Assembly: GCA_002385265.1 (NCBI GenBank)
Contig: DGDD01000249.1
Location: forward strand, 1-18,475
DNA length: 18,475 bases
Direction: 5' to 3'
Source: Chitinophagaceae bacterium UBA3961
GTDB taxonomy: Bacteria; Bacteroidota; Bacteroidia; Chitinophagales; Chitinophagaceae
Shown: positions 6,440 to 14,101 of the stretch, piece by piece
Layout of the letters: every line of letters begins with the position of its first letter
How positions within the stretch are numbered: the stretch's first letter is position 1
Notes under the pieces: model-generated
What the model was told of the DNA's origin: nothing
The model's database searches: none
The model's input: only the letters and a program-made list of their open reading frames with translations
Made by a program: the position numbers and the translations under genes

Positions 6440-7780
6440 TTAAAACACTAAGGTAAACACCGTTCCCTCACCCTCTTTCGAATTCACTTGAATGGTGCCG
6501 CGGTGGATGAGCATGATTTGTTTGCAGAGACTAAGGCCGATGCCGGAGCCGCTTTTTTTGGTGGAGAAGAAGGGGATGAAAATTTTGTCGGCGATTTCGG
6601 CGGGGATGCCGGCGCCATTGTCGATGACTTTGAGCTGCACTTTCTTGTTTTCCTGCTGGGCTTGCAATACAATTTTCGCACCGGCACGCTCTTTTACCGC
6701 ATCAATGGCATTGGTGAGCAAATTGATGAGCACTTGCTCTATTAAATTGATGTCGACTTCAATGGTGAGCAGCGGATCTTTTAAGATGATTTCTAATTCA
6801 ATGTTCTTTTGCAGCAGCGTAGGATGCATCAGCCGCTGAATATTGTCAAATAATTCGTGCACAAATACTTTCGACACATCGGCTTTTGTGATCTTGTTTA
6901 AACTGCGATAGGTTTCCGTAAACTTCAATAATCCATCGCTGCGTTTCTTAATAGTGGATATGCCTAATTCTAAATCTTCGCGACTCGATTCGTCTAATTC
7001 CGACTCACTTTGTTGCAATCTGTTTTGCAAAGTGCCTGCCAAAGAAGAAATGGGTGCAACCGAGTTCATGATCTCGTGCGTCATCACACTCAAGAGCTTT
7101 TGCCAAGCTTTCGACTCGGTTTCATCCAATGCCTCATTTACATTTTGAAAGGCAATCAATTTGTATTTCTGATCACCGGTTTGAAAAGAAGTGGCCGATA
7201 ATAGAATTTTCAGCGTGGTTTTATCGTGATGAATAACAGTTACGATATTATTTCCCGCTTTCAAATTAATAATGTCTTGATAAAGCGTTTCATCTCTTCG
7301 TTCCAAACTCTGGATGGTCTTTAAATAAGGAATGTTCAAGAGTTTTTTCAAGGTTTCATTCATCCACAATACTTCTCCGGTTTCCAACTCATATGATAAG
7401 ATGCCGGTATCAACCAATTCCAAAATGTTCTGTAAATACTGATACTGGGTTTCTTTTTCTTTCGTAATTAATTTGAATGCAGAATTGATATCGTTGAATC
7501 CCCTTCTTAAGGGCTGTAATTCAGTGGGCGCCTGCTTTACATTGAAGCTTCTCGAAAAATCTCGGTAGTGCACCGACTGCACAAAGTCTTCCACTTCCCG
7601 CTGCGCTTTGTTGTGAAAACGATAGAAATCAACAATTTGAAAGATAATAATCGGTACAACGATCAATTCATACACATACCATCCTTTTACAAACAGAAAA
7701 GAAGCGGTGAGCAAAGTAATGGTGAGTAAGATTACTTTGATAAGTATAGTGAAGCCTGATGGTCGTTTGTTAGAGATCAT
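6440..7780 (-). CDS. Membrane sensor histidine kinase (NtrB/NtrY/AtoS-like) of a sigma54 two-component pair
   Basis: This is a 446-residue sensor kinase that autophosphorylates on histidine and passes the phosphate to the partner regulator. Two hydrophobic segments (about residues 10-31 and 36-52) form a membrane hairpin with almost no periplasmic loop, so the signal may be sensed in the membrane or cytoplasm. A PAS-like region follows (about 112-215, ILELVDTGILSYELETGEVLWMNE in outline). Then come HisKA with SVMTHEIMN (His235) and HATPase with the N-box LINLLTNAIDAV (about 351-362), DNGAGIP (387-393), FIPFFSTK and GSGIGLSL (411-418). An upstream start at 7864 would lie entirely within the regulator's reading region. 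The ATG at 7780 (MISNKRPSGF), overlapping the regulator stop by 11 bases, is preferred and suggests translational coupling. Confidence 0.92.
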   Translation of the reverse strand: MISNKRPSGFTILIKVILLTITLLTASFLFVKGWYVYELIVVPIIIFQIVDFYRFHNKAQREVEDFVQSVHYRDFSRSFNVKQAPTELQPLRRGFNDINSAFKLITKEKETQYQYLQNILELVDTGILSYELETGEVLWMNETLKKLLNIPYLKTIQSLERRDETLYQDIINLKAGNNIVTVIHHDKTTLKILLSATSFQTGDQKYKLIAFQNVNEALDETESKAWQKLLSVMTHEIMNSVAPISSLAGTLQNRLQQSESELDESSREDLELGISTIKKRSDGLLKFTETYRSLNKITKADVSKVFVHELFDNIQRLMHPTLLQKNIELEIILKDPLLTIEVDINLIEQVLINLLTNAIDAVKERAGAKIVLQAQQENKKVQLKVIDNGAGIPAEIADKIFIPFFSTKKSGSGIGLSLCKQIMLIHRGTIQVNSKEGEGTVFTLVF

Positions 7781-9113
7781 ATTTGTTGAGTCTTCTGTAC
7801 AACGCTGTTCTGGTAATGCCCAATTCCTTCGCTGCTTTGGTGATATTGCCGTTGTTCTTTTCAATCACTTTTAATATCGTGTTCTTCTCAATGGTGCTGA
7901 GTTTGCTGTTTTCGAATTCTCCGTTTTCTTCTATTGGCGCCGATTCAATGGGAGAGAAGATGAGATCTTCGCCACTGAGTTCCATAGAATCAGACATAAT
8001 AATGGCCCGCTCAATAATGTATTGCAATTCCCGAATGTTTCCGGGGAAATGATAGGTTTCTAGTTTTCGAATCGCTTCATTGCTCAAACTCACTTCAGGC
8101 TTGAAGTATTTATTTCCATAGAGTTTCAAGAAATGCTTCGCCAGTATTTCAATGTCTTCTTTTCTTTGGCGCAAAGGTGGCAATACAATCTCAACCGTAT
8201 TGATTCGGTAGATCAAGTCTTTCCGAAAGCGCGCTTCATTGGCCAATTCTTGCAAAGGCAGATTGGTAGCACAAATCAAACGAATATCAATGGGGATGTT
8301 TTGATTGGAACCAATTCTTGTGATTTGTCGGTTTTGCAAAGCTGTTAGTAACTTGGCTTGCTGTTGCAAACTGATGTTTCCAATTTCATCTAAAAACAAA
8401 GTTCCTTTATTGGCCGCTTCAAATCGTCCGGTTCTATCTTCACGCGCATCTGTAAATGCTCCTTTCTTATGTCCAAACAATTCGCTTTCAAATAAAGACT
8501 CAGTTAAAGCGCCCACGTCTACTTTCACAAATGATTGACTTGCGCGAAGTGATTTCTCATGAATGGCTTTTGCTACCAGATCCTTACCGGTGCCGTTTTC
8601 GCCTAGTATTAGGATATTGGCATCAGTAGGGGCGATCTTGTCTATTTTATAGAAAATATCTTGCATGGCTTTGCTGGAGCCTACCATACCTCCGGTATCG
8701 GAAGCCGAGCTATGCAAGTGTTGCGTTTTCTTTTTATAAAGTTCCGTAAGTGTTGTGATCAACTTTTCGTTGTGCCAAGGCTTTACAATGAAATCGGAGG
8801 CGCCTTCTTTTAAAGAACGAATAGCGAGTTCGATATCGGCATAGGCCGTGATCATGATCACCGAAGTTTGCGGTGCCCAGGTTTTGATTTGTTTCAACCA
8901 GTACAATCCTTCATTGCCCGTGTTTACAGAGGCTTTGAAGTTCATGTCGAGTAGTACGATATCGAAACTATTCTTGGCCAGAATGGACTGAATTTGTTCC
9001 GGGTTCTTTTCAGTGATTATTTTCTGGATTTCCGTTTTTAATAGCAGACGCACGGCGGTTAATACGTCGATATCATCATCAATTACTAATATGCTCGCTT
9101 GTTTTAAACTCAT
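7770..9113 (-). CDS. Sigma54-dependent response regulator (NtrC family: REC, AAA+, Fis HTH)
   Basis: This is a 447-residue enhancer-binding activator. The receiver domain has the acidic cluster IDDDID (Asp12-14), the phospho-acceptor Asp56 in DIVLLDMNF, and conserved MITAY and FIVKPW (Lys111). The AAA+ domain (about 143-375) carries Walker A GENGTGKD (171-178), the sigma54-contact loop GAFTDA (218-223, a variant of GAFTGA), Walker B TLFLDEIG, FRKDLIYRIN and FPGNIRELQ. A Fis-type helix-turn-helix ends the protein (about 405-445, GNITKAAKELGITRTALYRRL). The ATG at 9113 (MSLKQASILVIDDD) is preferred over 9140, because the extra MLSGKRKRS residues precede the usual N-terminus. It is first in the minus-strand pair and divergent from the ABC operon, its likely target. 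Confidence 0.93.
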   Translation of the reverse strand: MSLKQASILVIDDDIDVLTAVRLLLKTEIQKIITEKNPEQIQSILAKNSFDIVLLDMNFKASVNTGNEGLYWLKQIKTWAPQTSVIMITAYADIELAIRSLKEGASDFIVKPWHNEKLITTLTELYKKKTQHLHSSASDTGGMVGSSKAMQDIFYKIDKIAPTDANILILGENGTGKDLVAKAIHEKSLRASQSFVKVDVGALTESLFESELFGHKKGAFTDAREDRTGRFEAANKGTLFLDEIGNISLQQQAKLLTALQNRQITRIGSNQNIPIDIRLICATNLPLQELANEARFRKDLIYRINTVEIVLPPLRQRKEDIEILAKHFLKLYGNKYFKPEVSLSNEAIRKLETYHFPGNIRELQYIIERAIIMSDSMELSGEDLIFSPIESAPIEENGEFENSKLSTIEKNTILKVIEKNNGNITKAAKELGITRTALYRRLNKYDL

Positions 9114-9494
9114 GCTTCTTTTTCTTTTACCGCTAAGCAACGATCGCTAAGAATTCGCGAAACGCATCGCTCCATGTTCAAAAGTTTTTCAAAGTAACTA
9201 CTTTCAACTGTTCGTGCTCGTTTTTTTGTGCTAAAAATTTGGAAATCAGTGTAGTGTAACGCTAGCGAACAATAACTGTATCAAAACCGAACAGTTTTTC
9301 GAATTGGTAGAAACTAAGTAAATGATTATCAGTTGAATAGATTTTTGGCATTGCGTTTTGTATAGGTATTGTGGAACAATTGGACGGTTTCGAAAACGGA
9401 TTAAAAAAAGCTTGGATGTGTTGTTGTTACTTAATTGGAACAGCATTCGAAAAGCCCAATGTTTCACAGCCATGAACCTGAACAAAAAATACCC
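9114..9494. promoter_or_regulatory. Divergent intergenic control region between the regulator and the ABC operon
   Basis: These 381 bases separate the sigma54 regulator from the first permease and should carry promoters for both. I find no clean GG-N10-GC sigma54 core. Symmetric elements are present: AAAGTA-AC-TACTTT at 9191-9204, the palindrome CGCTAGCG at 9260-9267, CTGTTCG at 9208-9214 mirrored by CGAACAG at 9288-9294, and another CGAACA at 9266-9271. Bases 9129-9165 (ACCGCTAAGCAACG onward) resemble a degraded member of the CGCAA-rich repeat family. Enhancer-site assignment is inference. Confidence 0.5.
9191..9204. promoter_or_regulatory. Candidate operator or enhancer palindrome
   Basis: AAAGTA (9191-9196) and TACTTT (9199-9204) are a perfect inverted repeat with a two-base centre, about 80 bases upstream of the regulator start and 290 upstream of the first permease. 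Fis-type regulators bind as dimers to such dyads, but the site is short and AT-rich and could be chance. Confidence 0.3.
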
Positions 9495-11942
9495 ATGCTG
9501 AGAAATTATTTCAAGACGGCTTTTAGAACCTTGGTTCGCCACCTCAATTATACCATCATCAATGTGGCGGGACTCACAGTTGGCATCGCTGTTTGTATGA
9601 TGATTTTCGTGATCATACAATATCAAACTAGTTTCGATACCTATCATGCTAACCGCAGCCGTGTTTACCGTGTATTAACAGAGCATCGCAGTTCGGATGC
9701 GGCCAATATCCCCTTTAGCAAAGATGTTCCTTTTCCTTTGCCCAATGCCTTGAAGACGAGCTTTCCCCAGATAGAAAAAGTAACACCGATTTTCGCGAGT
9801 AACAACGATCAGATTTTGGTGACAGATGAGAATGGCAAGACCCTACAACAGTTTATTGAACCCAAAGGAGTTTTCTTCACAGAACCGAGTTTCTTCGAAC
9901 TATTCGATTTTCCTTTGTTGGCAGGCACTTATACCTCCCTTCAAGAACCTAATAATGTGCTGTTGTCAAAAGCTACGGCAGAAAAGTATTTCGGCGATTG
10001 GCATCTAGCCCTGAATAAAACCATTAAGATTCAAGTAGGCGGTTATGTTTTTGAACATGGAACAGAAGTGTTGAAAGTATCCGGAATTCTTGAGAACCCT
10101 CCGGCCAATACCGATTTCCAATTCAAAGCATTGGTGGCTTATGGTACCGGATTCACGGGTAGTTTGATGAACAAGTCGATCGATTGGAACGATCGCACCA
10201 ACCAAGGGTTCAGTTGCTTTGTGCGATTACCTGAGCAAACGGCTGCTTCCGGAATCAATAAAGAGCTGGCCACTTATGCTGCTAAAGTTCAGTCGGCCGA
10301 TAATAAAGACGTTTATCAATTGCAGGCCCTTGCCGATGTTCATTACGATACGCAAGCCGGAAATTTTAGCAATACCGCTATCAGCAAACAATTGATCAAT
10401 GTGTTGTGGGTGATCGCAGCATTCATACTTTTGATCGCTTGTGTGAATTTTATCAATCTTTCTACTGCTCAAGCTGTGAACCGCGCGAAGGAAGTAGGTG
10501 TTCGGAAAGTATTAGGCAGCAACAAGTCGCGGTTGCAAATTCAATTTATTGTAGAAACGTTTTTGGTGGTTTTGTTTGCAGTTATACTGGCCATCATTTT
10601 AACAGTGCTAACCTTGCCTTATATCAATCAATTGTTGAATCTGTCTTTGTCGTTGCAAATAGTTGACCGCGTTCAAACCTTATTATTCTTATTAGCAATA
10701 ACTATTAGTGTTACAGTGCTTGCGGGTTTTTATGCAGCGTTGGTACTGTCACGTTTCAATCCAATTGAAGCTTTGAAGAGTCGGTTTAAAGTAAATTCTG
10801 GAAAAGGATTATCGCTGCGTAGAGGGTTGGTGGTGTTTCAATTCATCATTGCTCAGGCATTGATCATCGGAACCTTGGTGATTGTGAAGCAGATGAATTT
10901 TTTCATGAATGCTCCTTTAGGATTTCAGAAAGAAGCAGTGGTAAACATTCCATTTCGAGTGGATAGTTTGCGCATCAGCAGACTCGATTATTTGAGAGGA
11001 AAACTGATGAGCATTAAAGGGGTAGAAGGGGTAAGTTTCAGTTCCAATACGCCGGTTGAAGATGGAGCCGATAACTGGACTAGTTTCCGATTCAACAATG
11101 CCACCAAAGAATCCGATTATAAAGTCATCACTAAGTTTACCGACGATCAATACTTGTCTACTTACCATTTACAATTGGTAGCCGGTAGAAATCTAAAGCC
11201 ATCTGGTTATACCCAAGAATTTGTAGTGAACGAATCTTTTGTGAGAAGCTTGGGTATTAAGAATCCGGAAGACGTACTTCGTAAGAAAGTGAGTATTTGG
11301 AATGGATTGATCAACTGTGAAGTGGTGGGTGTGGTGAAGGATTTTAATAACCGCTCGTTCAGAGATCAAGTGGCTCCATTGGTAATGACCACTAATAACA
11401 CGATGTACAATCAGGCCGGCATTCAATTAACGGCTACTAATATACCTGCAACCTTGGCCGCAGTTAAAGCCTTGTTCAGTGAAACTATCCCTGATTTTGT
11501 ATTTGAATACAAATTTTTAGATGAGAAGGTAGATGGCTTTTATCGTTCTGAAATGCAATTGGCGCAGTTATATCAACTTTTTGCCATTATTGCCATTTTC
11601 TTGAGTTGCTTAGGTCTTTATGGATTGGCTTCTTTCATGGCGGCGCAACGGGTGAAAGAAGTAGGTATTCGAAAAGTATTAGGAGCGAGCACCGGAAACA
11701 TCATCTACCTTTTTACGAAAGAATTCATTTTGTTAATCGGTATTGCCTTTGCCATTGCTACACCACTGGCTTGGTATTATATGCATCAGTGGTTACAAGA
11801 TTATGCGTATCGCATTGAAATTGTTTGGTGGTTGCCGCTGATAGGTGGCATCGGAGCGCTTGTGATTGCACTTCTAACCATTAGTTTCCAAGCGGTGAAG
11901 GCTGCGGTGGCGAAGCCGGTGAAGAGTTTGCGAACGGAATAA
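9495..11942 (+). CDS. MacB/FtsX-type ABC transporter permease (first of three)
   Basis: This is an 815-residue inner-membrane protein with a duplicated MacB architecture. One TM helix (about residues 18-42) is followed by a large MacB_PCD periplasmic domain (about 45-290). An FtsX core has TM segments near 300-322, 350-375 and 392-415. A further TM near 444-465 precedes a second periplasmic domain (about 466-690) and a second FtsX core with TMs near 690-715, 740-763 and 776-800. Each core has the cytoplasmic coupling motif next to its first helix: AKEVGVRKVLGS and VKEVGIRKVLGAS. The start MLRNYFKTAFRTLVRH matches family N-termini, so the ATG at 9495 is chosen over a TTG at 9435 or an ATG at 9459. 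It is first in the operon, divergent from the sigma54 regulator. It lacks its own ATPase domain and presumably uses the ATPase at 13341. Substrate unknown. Confidence 0.92.
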   Translation: MLRNYFKTAFRTLVRHLNYTIINVAGLTVGIAVCMMIFVIIQYQTSFDTYHANRSRVYRVLTEHRSSDAANIPFSKDVPFPLPNALKTSFPQIEKVTPIFASNNDQILVTDENGKTLQQFIEPKGVFFTEPSFFELFDFPLLAGTYTSLQEPNNVLLSKATAEKYFGDWHLALNKTIKIQVGGYVFEHGTEVLKVSGILENPPANTDFQFKALVAYGTGFTGSLMNKSIDWNDRTNQGFSCFVRLPEQTAASGINKELATYAAKVQSADNKDVYQLQALADVHYDTQAGNFSNTAISKQLINVLWVIAAFILLIACVNFINLSTAQAVNRAKEVGVRKVLGSNKSRLQIQFIVETFLVVLFAVILAIILTVLTLPYINQLLNLSLSLQIVDRVQTLLFLLAITISVTVLAGFYAALVLSRFNPIEALKSRFKVNSGKGLSLRRGLVVFQFIIAQALIIGTLVIVKQMNFFMNAPLGFQKEAVVNIPFRVDSLRISRLDYLRGKLMSIKGVEGVSFSSNTPVEDGADNWTSFRFNNATKESDYKVITKFTDDQYLSTYHLQLVAGRNLKPSGYTQEFVVNESFVRSLGIKNPEDVLRKKVSIWNGLINCEVVGVVKDFNNRSFRDQVAPLVMTTNNTMYNQAGIQLTATNIPATLAAVKALFSETIPDFVFEYKFLDEKVDGFYRSEMQLAQLYQLFAIIAIFLSCLGLYGLASFMAAQRVKEVGIRKVLGASTGNIIYLFTKEFILLIGIAFAIATPLAWYYMHQWLQDYAYRIEIVWWLPLIGGIGALVIALLTISFQAVKAAVAKPVKSLRTE

Positions 11943-11977
11943 ATTAAGAAGTAAGAATTAAAAATTAAGAATTGAGG
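11943..11977. repeat. AT-rich short direct repeats after the first permease
   Basis: The sequence consists of repeated TAAGAA/AATTAA words (AATTAAGAAGTAAGAATTAA and onward). A reverse-oriented relative, TTCTTAATTGAAAATTGA, occurs at about 16693-16710 before the third permease. Both lie in intergenic gaps of the same operon. No terminator is visible, so transcription may continue into the adaptor gene. Confidence 0.4.
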
Positions 11978-12057
11978 GCCTTCATTACTTTTTTACGAAG
12001 CGACTAAATAGAGAGTTGAGATAAAATTTTTTAATACACATACTGAATAGAGCGATT

Positions 12058-13317
12058 ATGGCTGATAGAATTATTGAAAAGAAAAAATGGAGTTCGAAGC
12101 GGATCTTGACGATTGTTGGGATTGTAGCATTGGTAGCATTGATTGTTGGGAGTTTTTATTTCACTTCCGGCGGTTCGAAGTTAAATGTAGAAGAAGAACG
12201 GATCACTATTAGTGAAGTGAGTAAGGGGCCGTTTCAAGAATTGATCTCTGTGAACGGCGTAGTGCTTCCAATTACCACTATTTATTTGGATGCCATTGAA
12301 GGGGGTAGGGTAGAAGAGCGCTACGTGGAAGATGGTGCCATCATGAAAAAAGGGCAACCTATCTTAAAACTCTCTAATAGCGATTTGTTGATGAATATGG
12401 TGAGTCAACAGAATACCGTTTACAATACCCTTACCCAGATGCAGATCAACAAGAACGCGGCTTCTCAGAATACCGTGGTGAAGTTGAATCAGATGGCCGA
12501 TGTAGAGAGCTTGTACAAAGAAGCGGAACGCTTGTATCGTCTCAATAAAAAATTATATGAAGAGAAGGCCATCGGTTTTCAGGAGTTCAAGAAGTCGGAG
12601 AACGATTACAATTACTATTTGCAAAAAAGAAATTTAACCCAGCAAATTTTACAGCAAGATTCCCTTTCTAGAAATCAACAAGAAGCACAAGATAAGCGCT
12701 CTTATGCCGCTTCTCAAAATGCCTTGGATATTATGCAGAAGAAGGTGAACGATTTGATTGTTCGTGCTCCGGTTGATGGACAATTGACATCTTTGGATGC
12801 TGAAGTGGGTCAGAATAAAAACAAGGGCGAGCGCTTGGGACAAATTGACGTGATGAGTGGATTTAAAGTTCGCGTAGATATTGACGAACACTACATCACT
12901 CGCATCTATGCCGGATTGGTTGGTCAAGTGCAAATTGGAGATGCGGTGTATAAATTGAAGATCAGCAAAGTGTATACGCAGGTTACCAATAGTCGCTTTC
13001 AGGTGGATATGCAATTCGAAGGCAAGGTTCCTGAGAATGTGCGTCGCGGGCAGAGTTTGCAGATTCGTTTGGCCCTGAGTGACGAAAAGCAGGCCATTCG
13101 CTTGCCACGAGGTGGATTCTTTACTAAAACCGGTGGTAACTGGGTGTACAAGTTAAGTGCCGATGGAACCACAGCATATAAAGTTGACATTGTATTGGGA
13201 AGTCAGAACCCCGATTATTTTGAAGTAGTAAAAGGATTGGAAGTAGGAGATAAGGTGATTACATCCAGCTACGACAATTATGAAAACATTCAAGAACTCG
13301 TTATCAAGAAAAAATAA
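12058..13317 (+). CDS. Membrane-fusion / periplasmic adaptor protein (HlyD/MacA type)
   Basis: This 419-residue adaptor links inner-membrane permeases with an outer-membrane channel across the periplasm. One N-terminal membrane anchor (about residues 15-36, RILTIVGIVALVALIVGSFY) follows a basic cytoplasmic head. Then come the first beta-barrel/lipoyl half (EGGRVEERYVEDGAIMKKGQ, about 81-100), a long alpha-hairpin coiled coil rich in Gln and Asn (about 108-225), the second lipoyl half (IVRAPVDGQLTSLDAEVGQ, about 238-257), and beta-barrel and membrane-proximal domains to the end (YENIQELVIKKK). It sits 115 bases after the first permease and 23 before the ATPase, a typical MacA-MacB style arrangement. 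The start at 12058 gives an N-terminus typical of the family. No outer-membrane partner is in the window. Confidence 0.92.
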   Translation: MADRIIEKKKWSSKRILTIVGIVALVALIVGSFYFTSGGSKLNVEEERITISEVSKGPFQELISVNGVVLPITTIYLDAIEGGRVEERYVEDGAIMKKGQPILKLSNSDLLMNMVSQQNTVYNTLTQMQINKNAASQNTVVKLNQMADVESLYKEAERLYRLNKKLYEEKAIGFQEFKKSENDYNYYLQKRNLTQQILQQDSLSRNQQEAQDKRSYAASQNALDIMQKKVNDLIVRAPVDGQLTSLDAEVGQNKNKGERLGQIDVMSGFKVRVDIDEHYITRIYAGLVGQVQIGDAVYKLKISKVYTQVTNSRFQVDMQFEGKVPENVRRGQSLQIRLALSDEKQAIRLPRGGFFTKTGGNWVYKLSADGTTAYKVDIVLGSQNPDYFEVVKGLEVGDKVITSSYDNYENIQELVIKKK

Positions 13318-13340
13318 ATACAAAAAATAAACACCGAGCT

Positions 13341-14018
13341 ATGATAAAGATTACTGATTTAGAAAAGTTTTATCGCACGGAAGAAGTGGAAACCATTGCA
13401 CTGAACAAGCTTTCGATGGAAGTAAAAGAAGGTGAGTTTGTTGCAGTGATGGGGCCTTCCGGTTGTGGTAAAAGTACCTTGCTGAATATTTTAGGCATGT
13501 TGGATGATGCAGACGCGGGCAGCTTCGTCTTCAACGGAATTGAAGTGTCGAAATTCAACGAACGCAAGCGTGCTGATATTCGCAAACACAATATTGGATT
13601 CGTGTTTCAGAGTTTTAATCTGATCGATGAATTGACGGTTTATGAAAACGTAGAATTGCCTTTGATCTATACAGGTGTGAAAGCATCGGAGCGAAAAGAG
13701 AAAGTAGAGAAAGTGTTAGATAAGATGCAGATCATGCACCGCAGAAACCACTATCCGCAGCAATTGTCGGGTGGTCAGCAGCAGCGTGTGGCAGTAGCGC
13801 GTGCCGTTGTCAACAATCCGAAATTGATTTTGGCGGATGAACCTACCGGTAACCTCGATAGTAGCAATGGTAATGAAGTAATGGAATTGCTTACCGATTT
13901 GAATGAGCAAGGAACCACTATTATAATGGTAACACACAGTGAGCACGATGCGCGTTTTAGCCACCGCATTATTCGCATGCTCGACGGACAAACCGTAACA
14001 GAGAATATTTTGGTGTAA
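13341..14018 (+). CDS. ABC transporter ATPase (MacB/LolD-like)
   Basis: This 225-residue ATP-binding subunit powers the neighbouring FtsX-type permeases by ATP-driven dimerisation at the inner face of the membrane. All catalytic motifs are intact: Walker A GPSGCGKST (38-46), Q-loop Gln90 in FVFQSFNLI, signature LSGGQQQR (142-149), Walker B LILADEPT (162-169) with catalytic Glu167, D-loop GNLDS, and H-loop His199 in VTHSEHD. The length and the NLIDELTVYENVELPL segment are typical of the LolD/MacB/FtsE class, which moves lipoproteins, peptides or transmits force rather than importing solutes. It is the only ATPase in the window and lies between one upstream and two downstream permeases, so it probably serves all three. 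Confidence 0.96.
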   Translation: MIKITDLEKFYRTEEVETIALNKLSMEVKEGEFVAVMGPSGCGKSTLLNILGMLDDADAGSFVFNGIEVSKFNERKRADIRKHNIGFVFQSFNLIDELTVYENVELPLIYTGVKASERKEKVEKVLDKMQIMHRRNHYPQQLSGGQQQRVAVARAVVNNPKLILADEPTGNLDSSNGNEVMELLTDLNEQGTTIIMVTHSEHDARFSHRIIRMLDGQTVTENILV

Positions 14019-14071
14019 GTATGTATCGTATAGCCATCGATCATATGTATAGCCACTGAAAAACAAACATG

Positions 14072-14083
14072 TTCCCTTGGGAA
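14072..14083 (+). other. Short hairpin just upstream of the second permease
   Basis: TTCCC-TT-GGGAA forms a perfect 12-base inverted repeat ending 18 bases before the ATG at 14102. The same 83-base gap also has two copies of GTATAGCCA (about 14030 and 14047). There is no U-tract, so it is not a terminator. An effect on translation start is possible but unsupported. Confidence 0.3.
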
Positions 14084-14101
14084 GGGATAAAAACCTGAAC
14101 T

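Noticed and set aside
7781..7864. Extended N-terminus of the histidine kinase
   Set aside because: The extra 28 residues lie wholly within the regulator's HTH-coding sequence. The ATG at 7780 gives a short overlap and a normal membrane hairpin start.
9345..9361. Sigma54 -24/-12 promoter at TTGGCATTGCGTTTTGT
   Set aside because: The -24 GG is present, but the base pair at the -12 GC position is TG with correct spacing, so it fails the key requirement.
9435..9494. Upstream TTG/ATG starts for the first permease
   Set aside because: The extra 20 residues are hydrophilic and unlike family N-termini, while MLRNYFKTAFRTL at 9495 matches the paralogues.
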